Below are positions 44,112-53,700 of a stretch of DNA of 64,000 nucleotides, in pieces. The notes under the pieces were generated by a model that saw nothing but the letters and a program-made list of their open reading frames with translations, was not told where the DNA came from and did no database searches. The DNA comes from Chachezhania antarctica (GTDB lineage Bacteria > Pseudomonadota > Alphaproteobacteria > Rhodobacterales > Rhodobacteraceae). The DNA lies in NCBI RefSeq assembly GCF_003646465.1, contig NZ_QZEX01000015.1, positions 26,850-90,849 on the forward strand, given 5' to 3'. The position numbers and the translations under genes were made by a program. The number at the start of each line of letters is the position of its first letter. Position 1 is the first letter of the stretch.

Positions 44112-45042
44112 CGCTCCGCGCACCGGAAGCCGGTTGGAGAAGGTCCTGCGGTCGGGCCGTTTCGCCATCACGGCCGAACTGAACCCGCCCGACAGCGCCG
44201 ACCCGGAGGACGTGTACGAGGCCGCGCGCCCCCTGGGAGAGGTCGCCGACGCGATCAACGCCACCGATGCGTCAGGTGCCAACTGCCATATGTCATCGCT
44301 GGGGATCTCGGCCCTGCTCGTGCAGGCCGGGTACGGGCCAGTGCTGCAGGTGTCGTGCCGCGACAGGAACCGGATCGCGATCCAGGGGGATGTGCTGGGC
44401 GCGTCGGCCCTTGGCGTGCACAACGTGCTGTGCCTGACGGGGGATGACGTTTCGGCAGGCGATCAGCCGGGCGCGAAACCGGTGTTCGACTTCGATTCGA
44501 TCTCGCTCCTGCGCACGCTGCGGACCCTTCGCGACGATGCGGTGTTCCTGTCCGGCCGCAAGATCACCACCCCGCCGAAGCTGTTCCTTGGCGCGGCCGA
44601 AAACCCGTGCGTCGACCCGCTGGAATGGCGCGCCGACCGGCTGGGCAAGAAGATCGACGCGGGCGCTGATTTCATCCAGACCAACCTGATCTACGACATC
44701 CCACGGTTCGAACGCTTCATGGACCGGGTCCGTGAACTGGGCCTCCATCGACGTGCGTACATCCTTGCGGGCGTCGGGATGGCGACGTCGGCCAAGGGCG
44801 CGCGGTGGATGCGGGCGCGTGTGCCGGGGATCCACATCCCCGACCACGTGATCGACCGTCTGGAAAAGGCCAGCGATCCGGTCGAGGAGGGCAAGCGCAT
44901 ATCCGTCGAACTGATCCAACAGGTGCGCGAGATCTCGGGTGTGTCCGGCGTTCATGTCATGGCCTATCGGCGCGAACATGAGGTGTCGGAGATCGTCATG
45001 CGCTCAGGCGTTCTGGAGCGTCGGAAAATCGAATGGCGATGA
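44104..45042 (+). CDS. metF: Methylenetetrahydrofolate reductase (MetF-like)
   Basis: This 312-residue TIM-barrel flavoprotein resembles MetF: FAITAELNPPDSADPEDVYE at the start, CHMSSLGISALL, the flavin region VLCLTGDD and DAGADFIQTNLIYDI. It is predicted to reduce methylene-THF to methyl-THF or run the reverse oxidation. The start ATG at 44104 overlaps the preceding metV; upstream frame residues are low-complexity. In roseobacters such split MTHFR pairs with folD are linked to methylated-compound oxidation, but no demethylase gene is present here. Confidence 0.82.
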   Translation: MDDAPRTGSRLEKVLRSGRFAITAELNPPDSADPEDVYEAARPLGEVADAINATDASGANCHMSSLGISALLVQAGYGPVLQVSCRDRNRIAIQGDVLGASALGVHNVLCLTGDDVSAGDQPGAKPVFDFDSISLLRTLRTLRDDAVFLSGRKITTPPKLFLGAAENPCVDPLEWRADRLGKKIDAGADFIQTNLIYDIPRFERFMDRVRELGLHRRAYILAGVGMATSAKGARWMRARVPGIHIPDHVIDRLEKASDPVEEGKRISVELIQQVREISGVSGVHVMAYRREHEVSEIVMRSGVLERRKIEWR

Positions 45043-45110
45043 CGTGAATCGCGCGAGATAAGACGCGCAACTACCTGAAATATTGAATATCCGAAAGCAC
45101 ATGTTCTGCT

Positions 45111-46502
45111 TCAGTTCTCGATCTTGCCCCAAAGGTCGAAATCGCCGGCTTCGTCGACGATGACGTTGACCATGTCCCCGGCCTGAAGGGTTTCGAAGCC
45201 CTCATCGATGAACAGGTTGCCGTCGATCTCTGGCGCGTCGGCGGTTGTCCGGCAGGTGGCCCCGTCGTCTTCCACGCTGTCCACCAGAACCTGCATCCGT
45301 TGGCCGACCTTGGCTTCCAGCTTCCGGGCGGAAATCGCCTGTGCCTTTTCCATGAACCGGTCCCAACGTTCGGCCTTCACCTCTTCCGGGACATGATCCG
45401 GTAAGGCGTTCGACCGCGCGCCAGCGACATTTTCGTATTGGAAGCAGCCGACGCGATCCAGCTGCGCTTCGTCCAGCCAATCCAGAAGAGTCTGGAACTC
45501 GGCCTCGGTCTCTCCTGGGTAGCCCACGATGAAGGTCGACCGGAGCGTCAGGTCGGGGCAGATCGCCCGCCAGGCGGCGATTTCATCCAGCGTCTTGGCG
45601 GCGGCCGCGGGGCGGGCCATGCGCTTCAGCACGTCGGGATGCGCGTGCTGGAACGGGATGTCGAGGTAAGGCAGCACGCCGTTGGCCGGGTCCGCCATCA
45701 GCGGGATCAGGTCACGGACATGGGGGTAGGGATAGACGTAGTGCAGCCGCACCCACGCGCCCAGCGTGCCCAGTTCGCGGGCCAGATCGGTGATGTGGCT
45801 GCGAACCTCGCGGTCCTTCCATGTCTGCGGCTCGTGGCGTCGATCGAGCCCATAGGCGCTGGTATCCTGCGAGATCACCAGCAGCTCCTTCACCCCGGCC
45901 TCGACCAGCTTTTCCGCCTCGCGCAGCACGGCGTGGGCGGGGCGCGATTGCAGCCGGCCGCGCATGTCGGGGATGATGCAGAACTTGCACTTGTGGTTGC
46001 AGCCTTCTGATATCTTTAGATAAGAGAAGTGCCGCGGCGTCAGCTTCACGCCCGCCGCGGGCAACAGATCCACGAATGGATCGGGCGACGGCGGCACCGC
46101 CAGATGCACCGCGTCCAGCACCTGTTCATACTGGTGCGGGCCCGTCACGGCCAGGATGCGCGGGTGGTGTTGGCGGATGTAGTCGGGCTCGGCGCCCAGG
46201 CAGCCGGTGACGATCACGCGGCCGTTTTCCGTCAGCGCCTCGCCGATGGCATCCAGCGATTCCGCCTTCGCACTGTCAAGGAACCCGCAGGTGTTCACGA
46301 TCACCGCGTCGGCGCCGGAATAGTCGGGCGAGATCCCGTAGCCTTCGGCGCGCAGCCGCGTCAGGATGCGTTCGCTGTCGACGAGCGCCTTCGGGCACCC
46401 GAGCGACACCATCCCGATCCGGGGCTGCCCGTCACGGCGGGTGTCGTCCATCCGCGGGGCGGGGGCAAGGTCGGGGCGAAGCTCGGGCGGGTTTTGTACC
46501 AT
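45111..46502 (-). CDS. rimO: Ribosomal protein S12 methylthiotransferase RimO
   Basis: This 463-residue radical-SAM enzyme thiomethylates an aspartate of ribosomal protein S12. It has the UPF0004 domain with [16 protein letters not shown] and [14 protein letters not shown], the radical-[14 protein letters not shown] triad and a C-terminal TRAM domain. The N-terminal extension (about 25 residues) is proline-rich; a Met at residue 18 is an alternative start. It is convergent with metF. Confidence 0.94.
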   Translation of the reverse strand: MVQNPPELRPDLAPAPRMDDTRRDGQPRIGMVSLGCPKALVDSERILTRLRAEGYGISPDYSGADAVIVNTCGFLDSAKAESLDAIGEALTENGRVIVTGCLGAEPDYIRQHHPRILAVTGPHQYEQVLDAVHLAVPPSPDPFVDLLPAAGVKLTPRHFSYLKISEGCNHKCKFCIIPDMRGRLQSRPAHAVLREAEKLVEAGVKELLVISQDTSAYGLDRRHEPQTWKDREVRSHITDLARELGTLGAWVRLHYVYPYPHVRDLIPLMADPANGVLPYLDIPFQHAHPDVLKRMARPAAAAKTLDEIAAWRAICPDLTLRSTFIVGYPGETEAEFQTLLDWLDEAQLDRVGCFQYENVAGARSNALPDHVPEEVKAERWDRFMEKAQAISARKLEAKVGQRMQVLVDSVEDDGATCRTTADAPEIDGNLFIDEGFETLQAGDMVNVIVDEAGDFDLWGKIEN

Positions 46503-46556
46503 GCGCGCGCTATAACGAGCGCACGCAGGGCTGGAAAGGCCCCTCGCGCAGCCGTG

Positions 46557-48248
46557 TCAGGTGCTGACCTGTTCGCGCAGGATCGAAGCGGTGAGCGAGA
46601 TCATCAGGTAGATGCCCCCGAAGATCAGGAAGGCGAGAACCGTGTTTTCGAATTTGCGGGGAGAGCTTGGCTCCTCGCTGGGGATGGGCTGGACCGAGAT
46701 CGTCAGGTAACGGACCTGCCGGTTGGCTTCCATCCGGGTCTGTTCGACCTGTTGCAGCGCGGATTGCATCATCATGTCCCGCGTCGCCAGATCGGCTTGC
46801 GCCATCTGCATCTGCACCGACATGCTGGCCAGCGATTCCTCGCCCTGGTTGGCCTGGGTCATGCGATCGTTCAGCTCGGCCACCTTGCTGGTCAGCCGCC
46901 GGATGTCGCCCTTGACCCCGTCGACCTTGGCCTGGTTCGGGCGCAGGTTGTCTTCCAGCGCGGCCAGTTCCAGTTCCTTTTCCTCAAGCTGGGTCTCGAA
47001 GGTGCTGATCATCGTGCGAAGGCTGGCGATCCGGCCCTCCGGGTCGATCAGCGCGTTCTTCTGCTGCAACTTGATCAGCGCTTCCTGTGCGTCGCGGCGG
47101 TCCTGTTCGGCGACGGCCAGCGCCTCTTCGGCGTCCTCCATCTGGTCGCCGCGCTTTTCACGGCTCATGTCGTTCACCCGGTCTTCCGCGTAGGAGATCA
47201 GCCGGCGCGAGAATTCGGTGGCCGTCTCGGGATTTGCCGCCGTGACCTCCATCCTCAGCACGCCTTCGGTCGGATCGTAGCCGATCTTCACGGCTTTCTT
47301 GTAGGTCTTGTAGGTCTCCTCCGTCGAGGCATCGGCCGGCAGGCGCTGGATCGGGTCGATCCAGGGCTGCGAGTAATGCGCCTGGAAACCGGCATCGCGG
47401 TCGAGCCTGACCATCGCGTCCTTGGATTCAAGGAAGGACTGGACGGCGGTGGAATCCTGCGAGGTCGCGAATTGCGTGCCTGTCAGCAGGCCGGCCACCT
47501 GGCCACTGCCGCCATCGGCCTGCAGGATCAGGAATTCGCTGTCCGACGAATACATCGGCGTGGCGATGTTGTAGAAATAGTACCCGCAGATCAGCGTTGG
47601 CAGCCCCACGAAGAAGGCAAGCCGCGCCGCCAGAAGCGCCAGCGTGCGGCGGCGGCGGCGGACGATGTCGCGCTGGATCTCGCTGATCTCGCGTTCGCGG
47701 CGCCGGGCCGGGTCAAGCTCGGTCGATGGCAGGAGATCGGGCTTTTGCTCGACCGTCTGGGGAAGCTGGACGCGGGCCTCGCCATCCTTCTTCCGTGGCA
47801 CGACAAGTTCCAGCATGTTGGCGTGGCGGAACGGATCGATCCCGTTCTGCCGCAGCAGGCGGACGGCGTCCTCGTCCGATGTGGCGGGCAGATCGTGACG
47901 TTGTGCCACCCGGCGCGCCATCCGCAACTGCCGGCTTGTCAGCCCTTCCTGTCGGATCGCCTCGTTTTCCACTTCGGCCGGGGTCGGCTGTGCTTCGGTC
48001 TCGTCGCGCTTGGGCGACGTCGTGGGATCATCCTGTGGCGGGGGCTGTTCGGGCCGGGGGGTCGCGCGCTGTGCCGCATCCGTGACGTAGGGATCGGCCT
48101 TCGGGGCCGAGAACGCGCCATCCGGCGGCGGGGCGACGCGACGGGGATCGCGGCCAGCCTCGGTCTCGACAGTTTCCGGGGCCGCGTTGCCTGCCGCCGC
48201 CGGGTTGCGGCGGATGCGGAACTTCCTAGCCTTCGGTTTGGTAGTCAT
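46557..48248 (-). CDS. Capsule polysaccharide export inner-membrane protein (KpsE/CtrB-like)
   Basis: This 563-residue protein has a basic, proline/acid-rich N-terminal region (about 1-185), a first membrane segment near residue 200-220 (LAFFVGLPTLICGYYFYNI), a long coiled-coil periplasmic region (about 350-500) and a second membrane segment near the C-terminus (LAFLIFGGIYLMISLTA). This is the KpsE/CtrB/BexC layout used in group 2 capsule export. The N-terminal extension is longer than in the standard proteins. It overlaps kpsT by 23 bases. No outer membrane partner is in view. Confidence 0.82.
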   Translation of the reverse strand: MTTKPKARKFRIRRNPAAAGNAAPETVETEAGRDPRRVAPPPDGAFSAPKADPYVTDAAQRATPRPEQPPPQDDPTTSPKRDETEAQPTPAEVENEAIRQEGLTSRQLRMARRVAQRHDLPATSDEDAVRLLRQNGIDPFRHANMLELVVPRKKDGEARVQLPQTVEQKPDLLPSTELDPARRREREISEIQRDIVRRRRRTLALLAARLAFFVGLPTLICGYYFYNIATPMYSSDSEFLILQADGGSGQVAGLLTGTQFATSQDSTAVQSFLESKDAMVRLDRDAGFQAHYSQPWIDPIQRLPADASTEETYKTYKKAVKIGYDPTEGVLRMEVTAANPETATEFSRRLISYAEDRVNDMSREKRGDQMEDAEEALAVAEQDRRDAQEALIKLQQKNALIDPEGRIASLRTMISTFETQLEEKELELAALEDNLRPNQAKVDGVKGDIRRLTSKVAELNDRMTQANQGEESLASMSVQMQMAQADLATRDMMMQSALQQVEQTRMEANRQVRYLTISVQPIPSEEPSSPRKFENTVLAFLIFGGIYLMISLTASILREQVST

Positions 48249-48885
48249 AAAGCTGTTTCGCTTCTTCTAGCGTGTCGAACATGTAAAGTTGCCCGTTGCG
48301 AAGGACAGCCGCGGATCTGGCGAATTTCTCCAGCGTGGCAGGCGAATGCGAGACGATCACGATTGTCGTCGTCTCCAGCCGTTCGCGAAGGATGCTGGCG
48401 GCCTTGCGGTTGAATTCGGCATCGGTCGATCCGGGCATGCCTTCGTCGATCAAATAGATATCGAAGTCTAGCGCAAGCATGAGGGCAAAGGAAAACCGCC
48501 CCTTCATGCCCGATGAATACGTGCCCATCGGCTGATCGAAATATTCGCCCAGGTGGCACAGCCAGCGGCAATAGGATTCGACGTAATCCGGATCCATGCC
48601 ATACAGCTTGGCAATGTAGCGGCTGTTTTCCTTGGCCGAGATCCGCGAGACGGTGCCGCCCATGAAGCCAAGCGGGAAGGACACGTTGCAGGTGCGCCGG
48701 ATCACGCCCTCGTCCGGTTTTTCGATCCCGGCCATCATGTTGATCAGGGTCGTCTTGCCGGTGCCGTTCGGTGCGAGGATCCCAAGGCTGCGCCCCAGTT
48801 CGACCCGGAAGGACACGCGGTCGAGGATCACCTTCCGCTGTGTTCCGGTCCAGAAGCTCTTGCTGACATTCGAAAACTCGATCAT
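48226..48885 (-). CDS. Capsule polysaccharide ABC transporter ATPase (KpsT/CtrD-like)
   Basis: This 219-residue ABC ATPase has a Walker A APNGTGKTTL (about 42-51), YSSGMKGRFSFALMLALDF as signature and Walker B, and the SHSPATLEKF switch motif. The RTCNVSFPLGFMGG sequence is typical of KpsT-type proteins of polysaccharide export. The start at 48885 (MIEFSNVSKSF) is preferred over an upstream Met. The partner permease (KpsM) is not seen in the neighbourhood, which is unusual. Confidence 0.87.
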   Translation of the reverse strand: MIEFSNVSKSFWTGTQRKVILDRVSFRVELGRSLGILAPNGTGKTTLINMMAGIEKPDEGVIRRTCNVSFPLGFMGGTVSRISAKENSRYIAKLYGMDPDYVESYCRWLCHLGEYFDQPMGTYSSGMKGRFSFALMLALDFDIYLIDEGMPGSTDAEFNRKAASILRERLETTTIVIVSHSPATLEKFARSAAVLRNGQLYMFDTLEEAKQLYDYQTEG

Positions 48886-49076
48886 CCGCGTTTGCCGTGG
48901 AGAGGCGTTCTTTCTGGTCACTCACGTTCTGCCATTCGGTCACACCTTTCGGGGACGCCCGGAAACAGTTTTCAGGCACCGCAGGTCAATTTATGCCGAA
49001 ACGGGAAACAAATCCATAAGCACAAGCGCCGCGCTCACAGGAACGCGACGCTTTTCTTTTCAGACCTTTGCCGGTC

Positions 49077-49208
49077 TCAGGCGTTTTGCGTTTCGACCTG
49101 GCAGACGGCACCGGAAAAGAAGCTGAGAACCGCCCCGAAGCTGAACAGCGCCAGGGTAAAGCCGATGGCAACGACGAAGTCGATCACGACCGGGCCGATG
49201 CTGCGCAT
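49077..49208 (-). CDS. Possible 43-residue small membrane protein
   Basis: A 43-residue frame has a strongly hydrophobic middle (VVIDFVVAIGFTLALFSFGA then VLSFFSGAV), with a conserved-looking N-terminal MRSIGP. The ribosome site is weak, GAAGG only 1-2 bases before ATG. It lies upstream of kpsT on the same strand with a gap of about 190 bases. Hydrophobic content is the only support. Confidence 0.35.
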   Translation of the reverse strand: MRSIGPVVIDFVVAIGFTLALFSFGAVLSFFSGAVCQVETQNA

Positions 49209-49364
49209 GCCTTCGGGCCGGCCAAGGCCAGCGGGCGGGCGGCGATCCAGACGCGACACATGGGCGGCCCAAATCCGATTATCCGCTCCGGTGCAAAGGT
49301 GCGGGAGCCGTTCCGGCACCGGCGGTACTGGCCAATCCCGGCCTCTGCCCCCATCTATCGCGGC

Positions 49365-49979
49365 ATGAGCGACCTCGGCCGACCCATTCCCACCCACGAC
49401 CCGCTTGCCGACCGGATCCGCGCCTGCCGGATCTGCGCCGAACGCTTTGCCGCGACCGCCACCGCCCATGCGCCGCGCCCGGTGGTCTGGTTCCGCCCCG
49501 GCGCGCGGATGCTGGTGGCAGGGCAGGCGCCGGGTGCGCGGGTTCATGCCTCGGGCCGGCCGTTCACCGATCCGTCGGGCGACCGGCTGCGCGACTGGCT
49601 GGGGATCGACGAAGCGACGTTCTATGATCTGTCCGGCGTGGCGGTGGTGCCGATGGCCTTCTGCTTTCCCGGCTACAACGCGAAAAAGGCCGACCTGCCG
49701 CCGCCGCCCATCTGTGCGCACACGTGGCACGGACAGGTGATGGACGCGCTGGACAGCGTCGAACTGAAGATCCTGGTTGGCGGTCATGCCCATCGCTGGC
49801 ATATGGGCCGTCAGGTTTCCGTCACCCGGACCGTGGCGAATTGGCGCGATCATGCACCGCGGGTCTTTCCTCTGCCCCATCCGTCGTGGCGCAATACCGG
49901 CTGGCTGAAGAAAAACCCCTGGTTCGAGACCGAGCTTCTGCCGGTTCTGCGTGCCCGGGTCGCAGAGGTACTTTCATGA
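49365..49979 (+). CDS. Uracil-DNA glycosylase-family protein
   Basis: This 204-residue protein resembles the family 4/5-like uracil-DNA glycosylase superfamily. It has a Cys pair near the start (CRICAERF), the MLVAGQAPGARVHASGRPF motif (water-activating loop variant), DPSGDRLRDWLGID, and a late HPSWRN motif with the conserved His. Such single-domain proteins, sometimes called UDG-like, may not remove uracil. It overlaps the SseB-like gene in an ATGA arrangement. Confidence 0.82.
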   Translation: MSDLGRPIPTHDPLADRIRACRICAERFAATATAHAPRPVVWFRPGARMLVAGQAPGARVHASGRPFTDPSGDRLRDWLGIDEATFYDLSGVAVVPMAFCFPGYNAKKADLPPPPICAHTWHGQVMDALDSVELKILVGGHAHRWHMGRQVSVTRTVANWRDHAPRVFPLPHPSWRNTGWLKKNPWFETELLPVLRARVAEVLS

Positions 49980-50770
49980 CCGATCCCACACCTATCGACC
50001 TGGCCCATGCCGCGATGGAGGCCGCGCCCGACGACGATGCCGCGCGGCTGCGCTTCTTCGAACGCGTCGCGGACAACGAGCTGTTCCTGATGCTGGCCGC
50101 CGATCCGCAGGGCGACGCGATCAGCCCAGACATCTTCAACGTGGCCGACGGCCAGTTCGCCCTGGCCTTCGACCGGGTCGAACGGCTGGCCGATTTCGCC
50201 GGCGCCTCGGTGCGCTACGTGGCGATCCCGGGGCGGGCCTTGGCGGGCTTGCTGTCAGGGCAGGGGATCGGTCTGGGCCTGAACCTTGAAGTCGCGCCGT
50301 CGTCGATCCTGATCCCGCCCGATGCGCTGGCATGGCTGTCGGACATCCTGGCGCAGGCCCATTCCGGCGCGCCGGTGGCGGAAGAGGCGCAGATCTCGGA
50401 ACTCCGTTCGCCCGCAGGCGTGCCCGAGGCGCTGTTGTCGGGGCTGGATACCAAGCTGGCCAGCGCCGCGGGGCTGGCGCAGATGGCCTATCTGACGGCG
50501 GTGGATTACGAAAGCGGCGCCTCGGGGCACCTGCTGGCCTTCATCGACGCGACCGAAGGTGCCGAGACGGCATTGAGCCGGGCGGTGGCCGAGGCCCTGG
50601 TCTTCTCGGGGATAGAAGCGGGCGCCATCGACGTGGCGTTCTTTGGCGCGTCGGAGCCGATGGCGGCACGGCTGGCGCGGGTGGGGCTGCGGTTCGACCT
50701 GCCGGTCTCGAAAGGGCTGAACCGCACCGCGCCGGGCAGCGATCCTTCCAAGCCGCCGAAATTGCGGTGA
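49976..50770 (+). CDS. SseB-like protein
   Basis: This 264-residue protein begins MTDPTPIDLAHAAMEAAPDD and carries the SseB N-terminal domain pattern (ADNELFLMLAADPQGDAISP, then a strand-rich region with VLIPPDAL-type text) and a C-terminal domain ending SKPPKLR. SseB-family proteins are of unclear function. It starts within the stop codon of the UDG-like gene (overlap of 4 bases) and may be co-translated. The upstream frame to 49724 is a shadow. Confidence 0.78.
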   Translation: MTDPTPIDLAHAAMEAAPDDDAARLRFFERVADNELFLMLAADPQGDAISPDIFNVADGQFALAFDRVERLADFAGASVRYVAIPGRALAGLLSGQGIGLGLNLEVAPSSILIPPDALAWLSDILAQAHSGAPVAEEAQISELRSPAGVPEALLSGLDTKLASAAGLAQMAYLTAVDYESGASGHLLAFIDATEGAETALSRAVAEALVFSGIEAGAIDVAFFGASEPMAARLARVGLRFDLPVSKGLNRTAPGSDPSKPPKLR

Positions 50771-50777
50771 GCGGGGA

Positions 50778-50811
50778 GGGGGCTTTGCCCCCGTCCGTCC
50801 TGCGGACGGAC
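50778..50811. repeat. Double-hairpin intergenic repeat
   Basis: Two adjacent perfect hairpins: GGGGGC-TTT-GCCCCC at 50778-50792 and an 8-base stem with TGC loop at 50793-50811. The following text, AAAGGTATTTGAAGACCAAAGA, is of a type I recall as a common intergenic repeat of Rhodobacteraceae. It follows the SseB-like gene and may also terminate it. The rest of the 231-base gap holds nothing convincing. Confidence 0.6.
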
Positions 50812-51001
50812 TCCCTCAAAGGTATTTGAAGACCAAAGACGTGTGCGGATCACGCTTCTATTTCAGGGGCATCACGAGCGATGTCGGGCTGTCACGAGGG
50901 TGAGAGACCCACTGTGGCCGGCGCCGGGCCCGGTCTAGGGTGATGAGGCGCCGCGATATTTCCTGCGGCGCGAACGGATCCAGTCCTTACAGGGAGCTTT
51001 C

Positions 51002-51529
51002 GTGCCGACCATGAACCGATTTGCCATGATTCTTGCCGCCGGCCTTTTCGCCGCGCCCGCCGCCTTTGCCGGCGACCAGTACACCGATGAGACGGGCTAC
51101 GCCGTTTCGGGATACGATGTCGTGGCCTACCGCGACCTTGAACAGGCCCCGCCGGGCCAGAGCCAGCCCGAAGCCGTGCGGGGCAAGGCGGACATCACCG
51201 CCGAGCACAACGGCGCGACATTTGCCTTCTCGACCGAGGAAAACCGCGCGAAATTCCTGGAAAACCCGGACTATTACGCGCCGCAATATGACGGGCACTG
51301 CGCCTATGGCGTGGCCAAGGGTGGCAAGGTGCCGGGCAATCCGCACCTGTGGCGGATCGTCGACGACAAGCTGTACCTGAACATCACGCCTGTCGTCGTG
51401 GGCTTCTGGGAGGAAGACATTCCCGGCAACCTCGACCTGTCGGAAGGCAACTGGGTGGATATCGAGCCCACGCCGGCCTCGACCAGCACGATCCCGAAAT
51501 ACACCTCGCCCGGTCCCGTCGCGGACTGA
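51002..51529 (+). CDS. Secreted YHS-domain protein
   Basis: This 175-residue protein has a signal peptide (residues 1-23, ending AFAGD) followed by a YHS-like domain: GYAVSGYDVVAYRDLEQA and TFAFSTEENRAKFLENPDYY, then APQYDGHCAYGVAKGGKVPG. YHS proteins are often linked to metal handling, but no metal function is shown here. The GTG at 51002 has AGGGAG 6 bases upstream; the ATG at 51011 is an alternative. It is convergent with the transporter gene. Confidence 0.82.
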   Translation: MPTMNRFAMILAAGLFAAPAAFAGDQYTDETGYAVSGYDVVAYRDLEQAPPGQSQPEAVRGKADITAEHNGATFAFSTEENRAKFLENPDYYAPQYDGHCAYGVAKGGKVPGNPHLWRIVDDKLYLNITPVVVGFWEEDIPGNLDLSEGNWVDIEPTPASTSTIPKYTSPGPVAD

Positions 51530-51610
51530 GCCCGGGCCTCGACGGCCACAGAACGCGCCTGCACCCGACCTGTCCCCCCGGACAATGCGGGCGCTGGGCC
51601 GTCAGGCGGG

Positions 51611-51638
51611 AAAGGCCGGCTGGGAACAGCCGGCCTTT
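51611..51638. terminator. Bidirectional terminator after the YHS gene and MFS gene
   Basis: A perfect 12-base stem (arms 51611-51622 and 51627-51638) with a GGAA loop, flanked by AAA and TTTT. It sits between two convergent genes, 6 bases before the MFS stop. Confidence 0.88.
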
Positions 51639-51643
51639 TGCCG

Positions 51644-52942
51644 TCAGCGCAGCGGTTCGCGGAAGGTTTCGCGCATCGTCAGAACAGCCACGAGAGAAAC
51701 GGCCGACGCGGCCATGATGTAGTAGGCCGGCGCAAGGTCGTCATGGCTGGCCCCGATCAGCCAGGTGACGACCATCGGTGCGGTGCCGCCGAAGACGGCA
51801 TAGGGCAGGTTGTAGGCAACGGACACCGCCGTCACCCGGATCCTGCCGGGGAAGAGCTCGCACATCGCGGTGGGCAGGCAGCCGCTGAAGACGGCGATGA
51901 TCGCGACCATGATCAGCTCGCCCGTCAGGATCAGCGTGCCGTTGTCATGGTGCAGCAGCCAGAACACCGGGTAGGCGCCCAGCCCCATCAGGAGGGTGCC
52001 GGCCAGCAGCATCGTCTTCCGTCCGACAAGGTCGGACAGGTAGGCCATGGCCGGCAGCAGCACGACCAGAACCACGAGGCTGATCGTGTTCAGGTCAAGC
52101 GCCAGCCGCTGGGTGACGGTGTTGTATTCGACAAGGTAGGTCACGAGGAACACGAACCCGCCGTAGAAGGCGATCGAGCTCATCACGCAGATGCCGATGA
52201 TGCGCAGCATGTCGGCCCCGTGATTGCGCACGGCATCGACCAGCGGCACCTGCTTTTCGACATTGCCTTCCAGGTCGTCGACTTCGGGTGCGACCAGCGT
52301 TTCCTCGACATGGCGGCGCAGGTAGACGCCGGCGAGGCCCAGCACGATGCCCAGCAGAAACGGCACACGCCAGCCCCACGCGCTCATCGCTGTGTCGGAC
52401 AGCAGGTTCGACAGCAATGTCGCAACACCCGATCCCAGAAGAAGGCCCAGAACAGCGCCGGTGACGCTCCACGATCCGGCAAGGCCGCGGCGGTTCGGCG
52501 GCGCGTTTTCGACAAGGAAGGTGGCCGAGCTGGTGTATTCGCCGCCTACCGACAGGCCCTGGCACAGGCGGAAGAGGGTCAGGAGCAGGGGGGCGGCCAC
52601 GCCGACCGCGGCATAGGTCGGAAGGAACGCGATCAGCGTCGTGGGGATGGCCATCAGCCCCACCGATAGCGTCAGCGCCAGTCTCCGGCCGAACGTGTCG
52701 GCGATATGGCCCATGACGATGCCGCCGATGGGGCGCATCATGAAGCCCGCGGCGAAGACGCCGAAGGTGGCGATCAGGCTCACGGTTTCGCTGTCGGCGG
52801 GGAAGAAGTGCTTGGCGATGATCGGCGCAAGAAAGCCGTAGATCGCGAAATCGTACCATTCCAGAACGTTGCCGATGGCGCCGGCGATGTTCGAACGGCT
52901 CCAGAAGGCGCGCGGGCCTTCGGCCTGTGCGGTTTCGGTCAT
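51644..52942 (-). CDS. MFS transporter, metabolite:H+ symporter (MHS) family
   Basis: This 432-residue protein has 12 predicted membrane segments and the MHS-family signatures: GNVLEWYDFAIYGFLAPIIA at the start, GGIVMGHIADTFGRR in the loop 2-3 and RLCQGLSVGGEYTSSATFLV. The substrate is likely a carboxylate or a compatible solute such as proline/betaine. No gene for a metabolic partner is adjacent. Confidence 0.9.
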   Translation of the reverse strand: MTETAQAEGPRAFWSRSNIAGAIGNVLEWYDFAIYGFLAPIIAKHFFPADSETVSLIATFGVFAAGFMMRPIGGIVMGHIADTFGRRLALTLSVGLMAIPTTLIAFLPTYAAVGVAAPLLLTLFRLCQGLSVGGEYTSSATFLVENAPPNRRGLAGSWSVTGAVLGLLLGSGVATLLSNLLSDTAMSAWGWRVPFLLGIVLGLAGVYLRRHVEETLVAPEVDDLEGNVEKQVPLVDAVRNHGADMLRIIGICVMSSIAFYGGFVFLVTYLVEYNTVTQRLALDLNTISLVVLVVLLPAMAYLSDLVGRKTMLLAGTLLMGLGAYPVFWLLHHDNGTLILTGELIMVAIIAVFSGCLPTAMCELFPGRIRVTAVSVAYNLPYAVFGGTAPMVVTWLIGASHDDLAPAYYIMAASAVSLVAVLTMRETFREPLR

Positions 52943-53100
52943 GTCACGGTTTCCCCCGCCCGTGCACGCAAATGAGGCGTGCGGTCGGGTTCAGATAGAA
53001 AGGGGGAGATGTATGACGCAAGGGTAAGCTGCCAGCGGGAAGCTGTTACCCGGGGAAGTGACGCCGCGCCAACACAGCACGGCGCCGTTCGATCGTGTGA

Positions 53101-53700
53101 TTACCGCCGGCGGTCGCGGCGTGCGCTCATCGGCTGGAAGGCGACGCCGACATGGGCTTCGCAATAGGGCTTGCCGGGCTGGGCAGGCAGGCCGCAGAAC
53201 CAGAAATCTTCCGTCGCCGGATCGCCCACGGGCCATTTGCAGGTCCGTTCCGTCAGGTCCATCAGCGTCAGCTTCAGTGCGCCCTTTTCGACTTCGCTGA
53301 CCTTGGCCAGCGCTTCGGGGCTGATTTCATTGGCCGATGGCTGTGGCGGCAGGGGCTGCCCCGCGGGCACGATCTGCTTGCGCGGGTTGACCGGCGCCGA
53401 AGGGGCGGGCCGGGCTTCGGGTTCGGGCGCGGCATCGGCCGTTTCGGCCTTGGCCGTTTCGGGCGCCGCTTCCGGCTGCACCGCTTCGGGCTTGCTGGCC
53501 GGTTTAGGCTTTGCTTCCGCCGCTGCGGGCTTTGCCGCCGCCGCCGGTCCGCCGGTGCGGTTCGACAGGCCCAGGCGATGCACCTTCCCGATCACGGCAT
53601 TGCGGGTCACGCCGCCCAGTTCCTTGGCGATCTGACTGGCGGATTGACCCTCGCCCCACATTTTCTTGAGCAGTTCAACGCGCTCGTCGGTCCAGGACAT
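53101..53700 (-). CDS. gcrA: GcrA cell-cycle regulator
   Basis: This 199-residue protein matches GcrA of alphaproteobacteria. The N-terminal SWTDERVELLKKMWGEGQSA HTH and VTRNAVIGKVHRLGL segment bind methylated promoters, and the C-terminal domain contacts sigma70. The middle (about 55-125) is low-complexity with Ala/Pro/Glu. The conserved CKWPVGDPATEDFWFCG motif lies near residue 163. It begins at the ATG at 53700. GcrA is a good marker for an alphaproteobacterium. Confidence 0.92.
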   Translation of the reverse strand: MSWTDERVELLKKMWGEGQSASQIAKELGGVTRNAVIGKVHRLGLSNRTGGPAAAAKPAAAEAKPKPASKPEAVQPEAAPETAKAETADAAPEPEARPAPSAPVNPRKQIVPAGQPLPPQPSANEISPEALAKVSEVEKGALKLTLMDLTERTCKWPVGDPATEDFWFCGLPAQPGKPYCEAHVGVAFQPMSARRDRRR

